A DNA stretch of 64,000 nucleotides from Mycolicibacterium aurum (GCA_900078775.1 LT549889.1:620001-684000), one strand, 5' to 3'; positions 26,815 through 36,837 are shown, numbered from the stretch's first letter. The notes: generated by a model not told the origin, from the sequence alone. Translations and numbers: made by a program.

Positions 26815-27215
26815 GAGCTGCCCGCCGGGGTTTCCACGATGACGTTGGTGGCCTTGACCACGGCGACGGCCAGCGATCCGGGTGCCAGGCCGAGTTGGCG
26901 GACCGAGGCGGTGCTCATCAGCGACACCACCGTGAACGGGCCGCACTGCATCTGCACCTCACTCATCACCTGGTCGGAGGTCACCTGGGTGACCAGGCCG
27001 ACGAGCCGGTTGCGGGCCGAGCTGCCGACCCCGAGCGGGTCGGCCGGTGGGGTGGCGTGCTCACGGGCGAACTCGGCGAGCACCTCACCGGCGATCACCT
27101 TGCGGCCGGCCTCGTCCTTGTAGGCGGCCAGCGCGCCACCGTCGATCCAGCGGCGCACGGTGTCGTCGCTGACGCCGAGCAGCGCCGCCGCGTCCCTGAT
27201 TCGGATGGCCGGCAT
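26811..27215 (-). CDS. HTH-TOBE molybdate-responsive protein
   Basis: A 134-residue protein with an N-terminal excisionase/MerR-like helix-turn-helix ([20 protein letters not shown]) and a C-terminal TOBE (Mop-like) domain ([20 protein letters not shown], then [20 protein letters not shown]). It is probably a molybdate-sensing regulator or storage protein, and being first in the modABC operon it may be autoregulatory. ATG 27215 is preferred over ATG 27236 because GGAGGG lies 6 bp upstream of it. Confidence 0.85.
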   Translation of the reverse strand: MPAIRIRDAAALLGVSDDTVRRWIDGGALAAYKDEAGRKVIAGEVLAEFAREHATPPADPLGVGSSARNRLVGLVTQVTSDQVMSEVQMQCGPFTVVSLMSTASVRQLGLAPGSLAVAVVKATNVIVETPAGSS

Positions 27216-27239
27216 CTGCGCCCTCCAAGTCGCCATTCA

Positions 27240-27253
27240 TCCGCAGGTGCGGA
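27240..27253. promoter_or_regulatory. Palindrome upstream of the molybdate operon
   Basis: TCCGCA and TGCGGA are perfect 6-bp arms around GG, 25 bp upstream of the HTH-TOBE gene start. It is a candidate binding site for that regulator. Confidence 0.4.
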
Positions 27254-27359
27254 CAAGTGACTTTATACCGACCGTGTTCACGGTTCAACGGCGCAGTGCT
27301 CTGCGGTGCGGGTGCGGTCTACTCGCACCCGTGCGCCGTCAGCGCGGAGTCAGCGGCGA

Positions 27360-28052
27360 CTACCCGGTGCCCCGGTCCTGCTCCACCTCGGCCGCGACGG
27401 TCCGCGATGCAGAGCGCAGGGCGGCCCAGTCGCCGCGCCAGCCCAGCAGATGCAGGGCCAGGTCGGCGGTCCGGGACGGCTGATCCGGTGCGCCGAGGCC
27501 GTCGGCGCGCAGGTTCGGCAGGGTTTCCACGGTCCGGAAGACGATGTCCTCGTCGGCCTCGATGGGCAGCGTCGCCGGGTCGGTCGGCGGGAGATCGGCG
27601 AGTACCCGGTCCGACAGCGCACGGTAGGCCAGCCGCAATTCGGTTCGCTGGTCGTGGAATTCGTCGAAGCGGGGGTCGCGGACCTCCGGCAGCAGGTAGA
27701 GGATGCCCAGGTTCCACGGGCTGTCCCAGAGTAGCCGGCAGTCCAGGTAGCTCAGCGCGTGCAGCAGCACCACCGGGGACTCCGGGCGCTCGCCCAGCAG
27801 TTGCGCGGACCTGAGGGAGGACACCACCGTGCCGCTGAGCAGCGCGGCCAGGATGTCGTTCTTGGTGCGGAAGTGGTGATACAGCGAGGCCTGCCGGATC
27901 CCGACGGCGTCGGCGATCTGACGGGTGGAGGTCGCCGCGAAACCGAGCGTGGTGAACAGTTCCGCGGCCGCGTCGAGGACCTCGTCGCGGGCGGTGTCCC
28001 CGGGTCGCTTACGCCCTTCCAGGCGGGGCCGACCGGTCGCAGTGGTGCGCAC
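27360..28052 (-). CDS. TetR-family transcriptional regulator of the urea/guanidine operon
   Basis: A 230-residue TetR protein. DNA-binding helices are DEVLDAAAELFTTLGFAATS and RQIADAVGIRQASLYHHFRT. The start at GTG 28052 gives MRTTATGRPRLEGRKRPGD; the frame is open upstream only as a shadow of the symporter gene. It is the last gene of the leftward nitrogen operon, 62 bp after the symporter, and may sense a pathway intermediate or a nitrogen compound. Confidence 0.87.
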   Translation of the reverse strand: MRTTATGRPRLEGRKRPGDTARDEVLDAAAELFTTLGFAATSTRQIADAVGIRQASLYHHFRTKNDILAALLSGTVVSSLRSAQLLGERPESPVVLLHALSYLDCRLLWDSPWNLGILYLLPEVRDPRFDEFHDQRTELRLAYRALSDRVLADLPPTDPATLPIEADEDIVFRTVETLPNLRADGLGAPDQPSRTADLALHLLGWRGDWAALRSASRTVAAEVEQDRGTG

Positions 28053-28114
28053 GTGTCGATCCTGCCAGGACGGCAGGGCCGACACGTGCGCGGCCACGAC
28101 TCGGTCGGTGCGGC

Positions 28115-29605
28115 TCAGGGCTGCACCGATGAGAGGGCAGGCGTGGGTTCGGCCCGTGGGGCCGGTTCGACGACCGGAGCGGGCTGCCGCGGGGCGAGCG
28201 CGGCGACCACCAGGTACGCGGCCAGCGAGACAGCACCGGCCAGCAGGGTGCTCCACCCGTCTGCGGCCGGGGTGACCCACTCGTTGGGGATGTAGAACAG
28301 CGTGTTGTCCACCCCGTAGATGGTCGGGGTGAGCACGAAGAATGTCAGCCGCACGCTGATACCGGCGAGGATGGCCGCCCAGGCCGCGGTGGCGGTGCCG
28401 CGGGACCAGTACAGCCCGAGGACGAACGGCACCACCAGGCTGGCCAGCAGCACGTCGAAGGCCAGCGTCAGCAGGATGCCGGTCTGCGGCACCCGTAGCG
28501 CGACGACGGCGGCCAGGATCGCCATCGGCACGGTCGCCCATCGGGTGGCGGTGAGCACCCGCGGGGTCATGATCACCGCGTCCGCGTCGATCTTGAGCAC
28601 ATTGCGGATCAACACCGCCGCGGTCGACAGCAGGATGCCGCTGATGGTGGTCAGCGTCGCCGCCAGCAGACCGGAGATGACGATGATGGCCAGCCAGGCC
28701 GGCGCGTACTGGCCCAGCAGGGTGTAGAGGATCGGCCCGTCGGCCGCGGCGTCACCGACGATGCCGACCGCGGCCAGTGCCACGAACGACAGCGGCAGGC
28801 ACAGCAGCAGGATGCCCGCCGCCGCGGAGAAGCACGCCGTCTGCGCGCCGCCGGGGGTGCGTGCGGAGAACACCCGCTGCATCAGGTCGATGGCGACCAG
28901 GTTGCCCAGGCCGAGCGCGATGATGGTGGCCCAGTTGATCACCGCGCCGGACTCGCTGGAGGTCAGCTGGCTCAGGTCGCCGGCGCCCATGCCCGCAGGC
29001 GCGCTGAAGCCGTGCGTGGCGGCCACCCAGATCACCAGCGAGACAACGCCGATGATGTTGACGATGACACAGGTGACCCCGGTGTAGACGGAGGCGAACA
29101 TGCCACCGGTGATGGTGTAGAGCAGCGCGAGCGGGACGGTGAGCAGGATGCCGAACCAGTAGGAGACGCCGAGGAAACGCTCCAGCAGGAAGCCGACCGC
29201 GACCAGGTTGCCGGCCAGCAGGATGATGAAGCTGGCGATGGTCAGCACCGAGGAGGCGACCTCGGTGGACCGGCCGAACCGGTTGCGGAAGTACTCCGGC
29301 AACGTCACCACATCGGCCGCCCGCATCCGCTTGGCGAAGAACAGCCCCATCAGCAGCAGGCACAGGGCCAGGCCGATCGGCAGGGCCGCGCCGGCCCAGA
29401 AGCCGAAAGCGGCTGACAGGTCGGCGTTTCCGATGGTGGCGTTCGAGTCGACGGGCTGGGCGATCAGCACCGCGGTGACCAGGACGGCGGGCAGCGCACG
29501 TCCGGCGACCAGATAGTTGGAACAGTCGCCGCGCACCCGGCGCGCGGAGACCACACCGCTGACGGTGAGGATGAGTAGGAAGACGGCTACGCCGGTGATG
29601 ATCAT
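28115..29605 (-). CDS. Sodium:solute symporter (SSS family)
   Basis: A 496-residue membrane protein with about thirteen hydrophobic segments and the SSS-family stretches YLVAGRALPAVLVTAVLIAQ, LPEYFRNRFGRS, LYTITGGMFASVYTGV and SGLLAATLTTISGILLSTAA. Urea, guanidinium-type compounds and carboxylates are all transported by relatives. Location in an operon with carboxylase and allophanate hydrolase suggests uptake of the operon's nitrogen substrate. The C-terminus is proline-rich and cytoplasmic. Confidence 0.88.
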   Translation of the reverse strand: MIITGVAVFLLILTVSGVVSARRVRGDCSNYLVAGRALPAVLVTAVLIAQPVDSNATIGNADLSAAFGFWAGAALPIGLALCLLLMGLFFAKRMRAADVVTLPEYFRNRFGRSTEVASSVLTIASFIILLAGNLVAVGFLLERFLGVSYWFGILLTVPLALLYTITGGMFASVYTGVTCVIVNIIGVVSLVIWVAATHGFSAPAGMGAGDLSQLTSSESGAVINWATIIALGLGNLVAIDLMQRVFSARTPGGAQTACFSAAAGILLLCLPLSFVALAAVGIVGDAAADGPILYTLLGQYAPAWLAIIVISGLLAATLTTISGILLSTAAVLIRNVLKIDADAVIMTPRVLTATRWATVPMAILAAVVALRVPQTGILLTLAFDVLLASLVVPFVLGLYWSRGTATAAWAAILAGISVRLTFFVLTPTIYGVDNTLFYIPNEWVTPAADGWSTLLAGAVSLAAYLVVAALAPRQPAPVVEPAPRAEPTPALSSVQP

Positions 29606-29684
29606 GGCGGGACTCCATAGTGGGGGAGTAGGGGCTATCGGTGGCCCCGGCGCCGTTGCCGGAGAGTGCGGAGCGAAGGCAGAA

Positions 29685-30713
29685 CTAGCGGTGCAGCAAT
29701 GCGTCTCGCCCGAAGCTGTCCAGCGGCTGTGCGCCCTCGGGCATCGTCACCTCCCCTCGCGCAACCCGGTCCTGGAGATAGCGGAAACTCTGGGCGGTCT
29801 GGGCGAACAGGTGCTCGCCGGCGACGACCGTCGGCTTGACCGGGCCGTTGCCGCGGAATGACTCCAGCGGCGCGACAACGGTGTCGGCGTCGACGTTGAC
29901 GAACAGCGGGAAGGAGTAGCGCTCCTGGGCGACCTTGCGGACCCGGTGGCTGGTGGCGACGAACTCGCCGTTGGTCCAGATCTCCAGCAGGTCACCGATG
30001 TTGAGTACGAAGGCCCCGTCGGTGAGCGGCACGTCGATCCAGTCCCCGGCGGGGTTGAGTACCTCCAGTCCGGGTGCGGTCGGGCGCAGCAGGGTGAAGC
30101 ACTCGTAGTCGGTGTGCGCGCCGATGCCGGGCCGGTCGGCGGCGGCCGGGTCGTACGGGTAGTGGATCAGCCGCAGCTGTGACGGCGGGGCGGTGACGTG
30201 CCGGTCGAACCGGTCGGCCGGTTCGTCGAGGGCTGCCGCGAACGCCCGCAGCAGCACCCGCGACAGCGCGAAGACCGCGTGGTACCAGGCGGTCACGGCC
30301 TCCCGGAAGCCGGTCAGCTCCGGCCACTGATTGGGCCCCAGCAGCGGATGTCCGGACAGGCAGCGCGGATCGTCGGCGGGCAGCTCGAAGGACAGGTCGA
30401 AGGCCTCCTTGGTGTCCACGGTGCCCGCGGAGAACACCTCCTCACCGGGCGGCACGTAGCCGCGGTGGTTGGTGGAGTTACCGATGTGGACCTTCTGCTT
30501 CTCCGCCTCGGGCAGCGCGAAGAATGCTTCGGTGCGCTCCAGTAGTGCATCGAACAGCGCCGGGTCCACACCGTGCCCCACGATCTGGGCGAAGCCGATC
30601 TCCCGGGCGGACGCGCCGAGCGCGGCCACCGCATCGTGGTAACCGGGCCCGAACTCGTCGAGCAGCGCCGACACGTCGAGTACCGGGATGGCGGTGAAAT
30701 CAATGGTCATCAT
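29685..30713 (-). CDS. 2-oxoglutarate/Fe(II)-dependent dioxygenase (isopenicillin N synthase-like)
   Basis: A 342-residue non-haem iron oxygenase. Iron ligands are visible as His200-x-Asp202 (GAHTDYECF) and His256 (ATSHRVRKV), and the 2-oxoglutarate-binding RxS motif is Arg265-x-Ser267 (RYSFPL). ATG 30713 overlaps the upstream gene's stop as TGATG. Relatives include gibberellin-type oxygenases, the ethylene-forming enzyme and guanidino-compound hydroxylases that release guanidine. Within this operon the last role fits best, but this is inference from context; the substrate is not shown by the sequence. Confidence 0.9.
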   Translation of the reverse strand: MMTIDFTAIPVLDVSALLDEFGPGYHDAVAALGASAREIGFAQIVGHGVDPALFDALLERTEAFFALPEAEKQKVHIGNSTNHRGYVPPGEEVFSAGTVDTKEAFDLSFELPADDPRCLSGHPLLGPNQWPELTGFREAVTAWYHAVFALSRVLLRAFAAALDEPADRFDRHVTAPPSQLRLIHYPYDPAAADRPGIGAHTDYECFTLLRPTAPGLEVLNPAGDWIDVPLTDGAFVLNIGDLLEIWTNGEFVATSHRVRKVAQERYSFPLFVNVDADTVVAPLESFRGNGPVKPTVVAGEHLFAQTAQSFRYLQDRVARGEVTMPEGAQPLDSFGRDALLHR

Positions 30714-33220
30714 CAGTCCTGGAGGGCCAGTTCGGATTCGGAATGGTCCCGCGCGACGGTCCATCGGCGGGTACCGCCGTCGTGGTCGGCGACGGTGATC
30801 TCGCCGTCCCCGAAGCCGGGGGCCAGGTCCGCACCGACCCGGAACGGCAGGGTGGACCGGGTGATCACCCAGCGCCCCTCGGTCACGGTGCCCAGCGAGA
30901 TCTCCAGATCCAGCAGGGCACGCGCCGTGGCCAGCTCCGCACCGGCCACCGCCTCGTGCAGGGAGGTGCCCGGCGCCGGTGTCAGATCGGCGCGGCGTCC
31001 GCGCAGATAACCGAACTGGTCGCCGCCGCGCAGCAGCATGCCCGGCCGGCCGTCGTCCCCGGACAGCTCCAGCTCCAGCCGGTCCGGTGCCGGCTCGGTA
31101 GCCGTCCAATCCTCGAAATAGTCACGGCCGACGCCGGTTTCGACGAGGATGCCGTCGACGAAGTGCAGCCGCCCGCGGTCGGGCAGCGGATCGGCCGGGT
31201 GCAGATCCACCTCCCGCCACCAGGTCCACTCCCCGTCGCGCTCTTCGAGCCGACCGGCGAAGGCCTGCTGCTCACACATCGCGAGTAGATCCTCGCGGGA
31301 AAGGTCCTCCGTGCCGGCGGCGTCGATCGCCGGCATATCGGCCGGCGTCCGCAGATCCAGGTAGAGCTCACCGGCCTGCAGCCAGTCGACGACGGTCGTG
31401 GTGTCGAGGGTCATGCCGGGCACCGCCAGCGCCCGCCGGCGCCACCGCCGATCGCTGAGATCGGCGCGGGTAGCAGCGGTCCCGGCGCCGGTGCGACGCA
31501 GGTATGCGCGCCAGTCGCCGTGGAAGGTGATGTCCTGTCCGGCCTCGAAAGCCTCCGCGGTGCAGCCGAATCCGACCACTTCCGAGCCGTCGGCCAGGGT
31601 GGCCCGGCCCAGCGACATCGGGGCGGGCAGCGCGGCGAGGAAGTCGCCCAGCATCGCGGTGCCGATCAGCCACACCTCGCCGTAGATCGCGGCGCCGTCG
31701 CCGGGCGCGACCCGGGCCAGGCCGGGCTTGGGCGGTTCGGTGTCCAGCCGCGCCAGCCGGTACTGCGGTGCGGTGTGCACCGGTCCGATCCAGCGCGCCC
31801 CGCGGTCGTCGAGCTGCCAGGCCAACGGCTGACCGCGCAGGTGCGCGCCCACCACCAGCAGCGCGGTGCTGTCCAGTCCGGCCCGCGCCGGCCAGGGTGC
31901 GTCCGGCGCCGGGGTGGATGCCGCACCGGGTTGGGCAACCCCGTCGGTGGGCAGTGTGACCAGTCGGGCCAGATCGAGCGCCAGCGCGTCCGCCCCGGCG
32001 CGGGCCACCACGGTGACCCCGAATTGTGTTCCCTGCGAATCGATTCCGGACGGTACCGCGACGGCACACAGGTCCATCAGATTGCAGAAGTTGGTGTACA
32101 CGCCCATCCGGGAGTTGGCGGCCACCGGGTCGGCGTTCACCTCCGCGATGGTCGGATGGCCGGTGGTGGTCGGGATCAGCAGCGCGGCGCAGTCGCCGAG
32201 TTCGCCCATCGCGGTGGCGGTCAGCTCGGCCAACCGAACCCGGTCGGCCAGCAGTCGGGTGGCCGACACCGCGCCGGCCGCGGAGACGATGCCCGCCACG
32301 GTCGGATCGAGTCCCGGTTCGTCGAGGTGCGCGTCGACGAATTCCCCGATCGCCTCGTGGCGTTCGGCGACCAACCCGCCGTCGTAGAGCAGCCGGGCCG
32401 CCGCCAGGAACGGGGTCAGGTCGATCTCGACGATCTCCGCGCCCCGGTCCGCCAACCGGTCGGCGGCGGCCCGGAACAACCGCTGCCATTCCGCGGACAG
32501 TCCGGGCAGCTCGCGGGGCACCGCGACGCGGGGCCGCGGCGGCGCGGCCAGCGGCGCGTCCGGCGGGAACGGCCGGGCACCCCCGGCCAGCACTCCCATC
32601 GCGGTGTCGGCGGTGTCGAGGTCGCGGGCGAACACCGTCACCACGTCGTAGGACCGGCAGGCCGGCACCACCCCGTCGGTGGGCACCACACCGACGGTCG
32701 GTTTGATCCCGACGATGCCCTGCAGCGCGGCGGGCACCCGGCCCGACCCGGCGGTGTCGGTGCCCAGGGCGATGTCCACCAGGCCGAGCGCGACCGCGAC
32801 GGCCGAGCCCGAACTGGAGCCGCCCGAGATGCGGTCGGGGTGCCGCGCGTCGCGCACCGCGCCGTAGGGGCTGCGGGTGCCGACCAGACCGGTGGCGAAC
32901 TGGTCCAGGTTGGTCGCCCCGATGATCACCGCGCCGGCCGCCCGCAGCCGGGCGACCACGGTCGCGTCACCGGCCGCCGGTTCGGTGCCGTAACTCGGGC
33001 AGCCGGCGGTGGTGGCGATGCCGGCGATGGCGATGTTGTTCTTCACCGCCGCGACCAGCCCGGCCAGCGGCGGGGGCGGGTCCAGCCGGTCGACCGCCTC
33101 GGCATCGGCCAGCGCATCGGCCATGGGCCGCAACGTGATCCAGATCTCCGGACGGTCCACCGCGGCGATGGCGGCGTATGCGGCGCGAACCCGCTCGGCC
33201 GCGCTCAACCGGGCGCTCAC
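30713..33220 (-). CDS. atzF: Allophanate hydrolase with a fused C-terminal domain of unknown function
   Basis: An 835-residue protein; allophanate hydrolases are normally about 600. The N-terminal amidase-signature domain carries catalytic Lys60, the Ser135-137 cluster (GGSSSGS) and nucleophile Ser159 (DTAGSGR). The AtzF C-terminal domain follows (ending FHGDWRAYLRR near 575). From about residue 590 (RRWRRRALAVPG, then TTTVVDWLQAGELYLDLRTP) to the end is an extra ~235-residue domain that looks like a stand-alone protein family. The core converts allophanate to ammonia and CO2. It overlaps the carboxylase stop by 4 bp. ATG 31414 could start the extra domain alone, but no clear ribosome site is seen. 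Confidence 0.92.
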   Translation of the reverse strand: MSARLSAAERVRAAYAAIAAVDRPEIWITLRPMADALADAEAVDRLDPPPPLAGLVAAVKNNIAIAGIATTAGCPSYGTEPAAGDATVVARLRAAGAVIIGATNLDQFATGLVGTRSPYGAVRDARHPDRISGGSSSGSAVAVALGLVDIALGTDTAGSGRVPAALQGIVGIKPTVGVVPTDGVVPACRSYDVVTVFARDLDTADTAMGVLAGGARPFPPDAPLAAPPRPRVAVPRELPGLSAEWQRLFRAAADRLADRGAEIVEIDLTPFLAAARLLYDGGLVAERHEAIGEFVDAHLDEPGLDPTVAGIVSAAGAVSATRLLADRVRLAELTATAMGELGDCAALLIPTTTGHPTIAEVNADPVAANSRMGVYTNFCNLMDLCAVAVPSGIDSQGTQFGVTVVARAGADALALDLARLVTLPTDGVAQPGAASTPAPDAPWPARAGLDSTALLVVGAHLRGQPLAWQLDDRGARWIGPVHTAPQYRLARLDTEPPKPGLARVAPGDGAAIYGEVWLIGTAMLGDFLAALPAPMSLGRATLADGSEVVGFGCTAEAFEAGQDITFHGDWRAYLRRTGAGTAATRADLSDRRWRRRALAVPGMTLDTTTVVDWLQAGELYLDLRTPADMPAIDAAGTEDLSREDLLAMCEQQAFAGRLEERDGEWTWWREVDLHPADPLPDRGRLHFVDGILVETGVGRDYFEDWTATEPAPDRLELELSGDDGRPGMLLRGGDQFGYLRGRRADLTPAPGTSLHEAVAGAELATARALLDLEISLGTVTEGRWVITRSTLPFRVGADLAPGFGDGEITVADHDGGTRRWTVARDHSESELALQD

Positions 33221-36200
33221 GAGGACGCCCCGGTGCCGACGACGACCAGCGGGGTACCCGGATCGACCAGATGCCCGGCCGAGACCAGCACGTGGGTAAT
33301 GACCCCGTCCGACGGTGCGCGCAGCACGGTCTCCATCTTCATCGCCTCCAGCGCCAGCAGCGGCTGGCCGGACACCACCGGATCACCGACGGCCACATCG
33401 ACCTTCCACACACTGGAGGAGAACGGTGCATCGACCCGGTGGTCACCGTCGGACAGCACGATCTCCGAGCTGTCGACGGGCGCGTTGCTCGCGGCCCGTT
33501 CGGCGCGGTCGAATTCGCCGGCCCGCTCCCAGGCGTCGCGTTCGGCGGAGAACGCCGCGGCCTGCCGGGCCCGGAACGCCGCGATGTCCTCGGCGTTCTC
33601 GGCCAGGAATCGGTCGTGCTCGGCGAGCGAGAAGGTGCCCTCGGTGATGTCCACCGAACCCCGCCCGGCGGCCATGTCGGCGCGCAGGTCCAGCAGTTCC
33701 TCCGCCGACACCGGGTACCAGGAGATCCGGTCGAAGAACCGCAGCAGCCACGGGCTGCCGGGCTCGAACGGCGCGGTGTGCCGGTAGCGGCTCCACACCT
33801 GGGTGGTGCGGCCGATGAACTGGTAGCCGCCCGGGCCCTCCATGCCGTAGATGCACAGATACGCGCCGCCGATGCCCACCGAGTTCTCCGCGGTCCAGGT
33901 GCGGGCCGGGTTGTACTTGGTGGTCACCAGCCGGTGGCGGGGATCCAGCGGGGTCGCGACCGGGGCGCCCAGATAGACGTCGCCCAGGCCCAGGGTCAGG
34001 TACTCCGCGGCGAACACCGTGTCGTAGACGTCGGCCTGGCCGGCCAAACCGTTGATGCGCCGGATGAATTCGATGTTCGACGGACACCACGGCGCGTCAT
34101 CGCGTACCCCGGAGGTGTAGCGGGCGATGGCTTCCCGGGTGGCCGGGTCATCCCAGCTCAGCGGCAGCCGGACCCGGCGGCTGGGCACCACCAGCTCCGA
34201 GGAGGCCGGCAGGTCGTCCTCGATCTCGGCCAGCAGGTCCAGCAGCTTGGGCACCGGCAGCACATCGGGGTCGACGTGTACCTGCAGCGACCGGATACCG
34301 GGGGTCAGATCCAGGATTCCCCCGATGCCGGAGTCGAGCCGGGTGTGCAGCGCGTGCACCCGGGCCCGCAGCGCGAGATCCAGGACGATCTCCCCGTATT
34401 CGATGAGCACGTTGTCGTCGCCGCTGCGCCGGTAGGTGACCGCCGGTGCGCCGTCGGTCCCGGCGTGGCGGCGCAGCACCCCGTCGTCACCGTCGCCGCC
34501 GGCGCGGGTCAGGCCGGGTGCCGCGGCGCCTCGGCTCAGGCCGAGGTCGGTGCGGGAGCCGGCCTGCTCGGCGCGGATCGGGACGAACCGCACGGTATCG
34601 CCGGGACGCAACTGGCCCAACTTCCAGCGCTGCGCCGACACCACGGTGACAGGGCAGACGAACCCGCCCAGACTGGGTCCGTCGGGGCCCAGCAGGATCG
34701 GGGTGTCCCCGGTGAAGTCCAGGGCACCAACCGAATACGCATTGTCGTGGATGTTGGACGGGTGCAGTCCGGCCTCACCACCGTCGGGCCGGGCCCACTG
34801 CGGCTTCGGGCCTTCCAGGCGCACCCCGGTGCGGGCGGAGTTGAAGTGCACCCGGTAGGCGGCGCTGTACAGGGTGTCGATGTCCTCGCGGGTGAAGAAC
34901 TCCGGTGCGCCGTGCGGACCCTCGGTGACCCCGAGCTCCCATTCGCTGCGCAACGCCGGCCGCAGTTCCTCGGCGATCGCGCCCGCAACCGACGAGACTT
35001 CGACGGTCTTGGTGCGCAACACATCTCCGAGCTGCAGCTCACGGCCGCCGTGCCCGCCGAACCGGCCGAGGGTGAAGGTGGAGGCGCTGCCCAGGTAGTC
35101 GGGCACGTCCAGGCCACCGGCCAGCAGCACATAGGTGCGCAGACCCATCGTCTCGGCCGCACCCACGTCGAGCACGCCGCCGGCCGGGATCTGCACCGGC
35201 TCCCACATCGGGGCCGGGAGTCCGTCGACGGTCACCAGGCATTCGGCGCCGGTGACGCACACCGTGCTGGCATGGCTGAACCGCAGCGCCGGACCCGAGG
35301 CGGTGCACTCCAGCCCGGCCGCGTTCTCCGGGTTGCCCAGGGCCTGGTTGCCCAGTCGGAAGGACAGGTCGTCCATCGGCCCGCTCGGCGGGACACCGAC
35401 CTGCCACAGGCCGACGCGCCCAGGCACGTCCTGCACGGTGGTCAGCAGGCCGGGCCGCTCCACGCTGATGCGCGGCCGAGGGTCGCTGACCTGCGCCAGG
35501 GTGGCGGTGCTGTGCTGCGCGGCCCGGACGGCATGGTGTTCGATTGCGGCGCGCAGCATTCCGACGTTGACCTCGATGCCGTGCAGCACGGTGTCGGCCA
35601 GCGCGGCGTCGAGCCGGTCCAGGGCGGCGTCGCGGTCCGCGGCGTGGGTGATGACCTTGGCCAGCAGCGGGTCATACGAGGCGGTGACCTCGGTGCCGTC
35701 CTGCACCCAGCCGTCCACCCGGACGTCCGGGAAATCGGGGCCGGGGAAGCGGACCGCGGTGATGGTGCCGATGCTGGGCCGGTAGTCCCGCATCGGATCC
35801 TCGGCGTAGACGCGGGCCTCCACGGCGTGCCCGGTCAACGGGACGGTGGCGCAGGGGTATTCGTCGAACATGGCGGTGTCACCGACGGCCAGCCGCATCA
35901 TCCAGGCGGCCAGGTCGACGCCGGTGACGGCCTCGGTGACCGGGTGTTCGACCTGCAGGCGGGCATTGACCTCGAGGAACGAGGCCTCTCGGCGGGCGGC
36001 GTCGTAGACGAATTCGACGGTGCCCGCCGAGCGGTAGCGCACCGCGGCGGCCAGCGCGCGCGAGGTGGCGTGCAGCTGCTCGCGGACCGCGTCGGGCAGC
36101 GCGGGGGCGGGGGCCTCCTCGATGACCTTCTGATGGCGGCGCTGCAGCGAGCAGTCCCGATCACCCAGGGAGAGCACGCGTCCCGCGCCGTCACCGAAGA

Positions 36201-36837
36201 TCTGCACCTCGACGTGGCGGGCGTTTTCGACGTAGCGTTCGACGAACACCCCGGTGGAGCCGAAGCTGCGTTCGGCCTGGGAGACCACCCGCTGGTAGGC
36301 CGACCGCAGCTCGTCGGCGTCGCGGCAGACCTGCATGCCGATGCCGCCGCCGCCGCCGGTCGCCTTGAGCATCACCGGGTAGCCGATGTCTTCGGCCGCG
36401 GCCACCGCGGCGTCCGGGTCCTCGAGCAGATCGGAGCCGGCGAAGATCGGGACACCGGCCGCGCGGGCCGCCGCCCGCGCGGTGTGCTTGGTGCCGAACT
36501 CGCGCAGCTGCGCCGGGGTGGGGCCGGCGAACGCGATCCCGGCGGCCTGCACCGCGTCGGCGAAATCGGCGTCCTCGGAAAGGAATCCGTACCCGGGGTG
36601 CAGGATGGTCGCGCCGGTGGAGGCGGCAGCGGCCAGGATGGCGTCGACGCGCAGGTAGCTCTCCCGCGGTGCGGCGGGCCCGACCCGCACGGCCTCGTCG
36701 GCCAGCGTGACGTGTGGGGCGCCGCGGTCGGCGTCGGAGAACACCGCGACGGTGCCCATGCCCAGCGCGCGGGCGGCGCGCACCAGGCGGACCGCGATCT
36801 CGCCGCGGTTGGCGATCAGGACCTTGTGGTTGTTCAT
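33217..36837 (-). CDS. Biotin-dependent urea/guanidine carboxylase
   Basis: A 1206-residue multifunctional enzyme. It has an ATP-grasp biotin carboxylase (HKVLIANRGEIAVRL at the start, then KATGGGGGIGM and FLEVNARLQVEHPVTE), a middle AHS1/AHS2 carboxyltransferase region (KipI/KipA-like, including SGPMDDLSFRLGNQALGN) and a C-terminal biotinyl domain with LEAMKME; the biotinylated lysine is about residue 1167. Enzymes of this architecture carboxylate urea to allophanate or guanidine to carboxyguanidine. Linkage to two DUF1989 subunits favours guanidine. Overlaps both neighbours by 4 bp. Confidence 0.92.
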   Translation of the reverse strand: MNNHKVLIANRGEIAVRLVRAARALGMGTVAVFSDADRGAPHVTLADEAVRVGPAAPRESYLRVDAILAAAASTGATILHPGYGFLSEDADFADAVQAAGIAFAGPTPAQLREFGTKHTARAAARAAGVPIFAGSDLLEDPDAAVAAAEDIGYPVMLKATGGGGGIGMQVCRDADELRSAYQRVVSQAERSFGSTGVFVERYVENARHVEVQIFGDGAGRVLSLGDRDCSLQRRHQKVIEEAPAPALPDAVREQLHATSRALAAAVRYRSAGTVEFVYDAARREASFLEVNARLQVEHPVTEAVTGVDLAAWMMRLAVGDTAMFDEYPCATVPLTGHAVEARVYAEDPMRDYRPSIGTITAVRFPGPDFPDVRVDGWVQDGTEVTASYDPLLAKVITHAADRDAALDRLDAALADTVLHGIEVNVGMLRAAIEHHAVRAAQHSTATLAQVSDPRPRISVERPGLLTTVQDVPGRVGLWQVGVPPSGPMDDLSFRLGNQALGNPENAAGLECTASGPALRFSHASTVCVTGAECLVTVDGLPAPMWEPVQIPAGGVLDVGAAETMGLRTYVLLAGGLDVPDYLGSASTFTLGRFGGHGGRELQLGDVLRTKTVEVSSVAGAIAEELRPALRSEWELGVTEGPHGAPEFFTREDIDTLYSAAYRVHFNSARTGVRLEGPKPQWARPDGGEAGLHPSNIHDNAYSVGALDFTGDTPILLGPDGPSLGGFVCPVTVVSAQRWKLGQLRPGDTVRFVPIRAEQAGSRTDLGLSRGAAAPGLTRAGGDGDDGVLRRHAGTDGAPAVTYRRSGDDNVLIEYGEIVLDLALRARVHALHTRLDSGIGGILDLTPGIRSLQVHVDPDVLPVPKLLDLLAEIEDDLPASSELVVPSRRVRLPLSWDDPATREAIARYTSGVRDDAPWCPSNIEFIRRINGLAGQADVYDTVFAAEYLTLGLGDVYLGAPVATPLDPRHRLVTTKYNPARTWTAENSVGIGGAYLCIYGMEGPGGYQFIGRTTQVWSRYRHTAPFEPGSPWLLRFFDRISWYPVSAEELLDLRADMAAGRGSVDITEGTFSLAEHDRFLAENAEDIAAFRARQAAAFSAERDAWERAGEFDRAERAASNAPVDSSEIVLSDGDHRVDAPFSSSVWKVDVAVGDPVVSGQPLLALEAMKMETVLRAPSDGVITHVLVSAGHLVDPGTPLVVVGTGASS

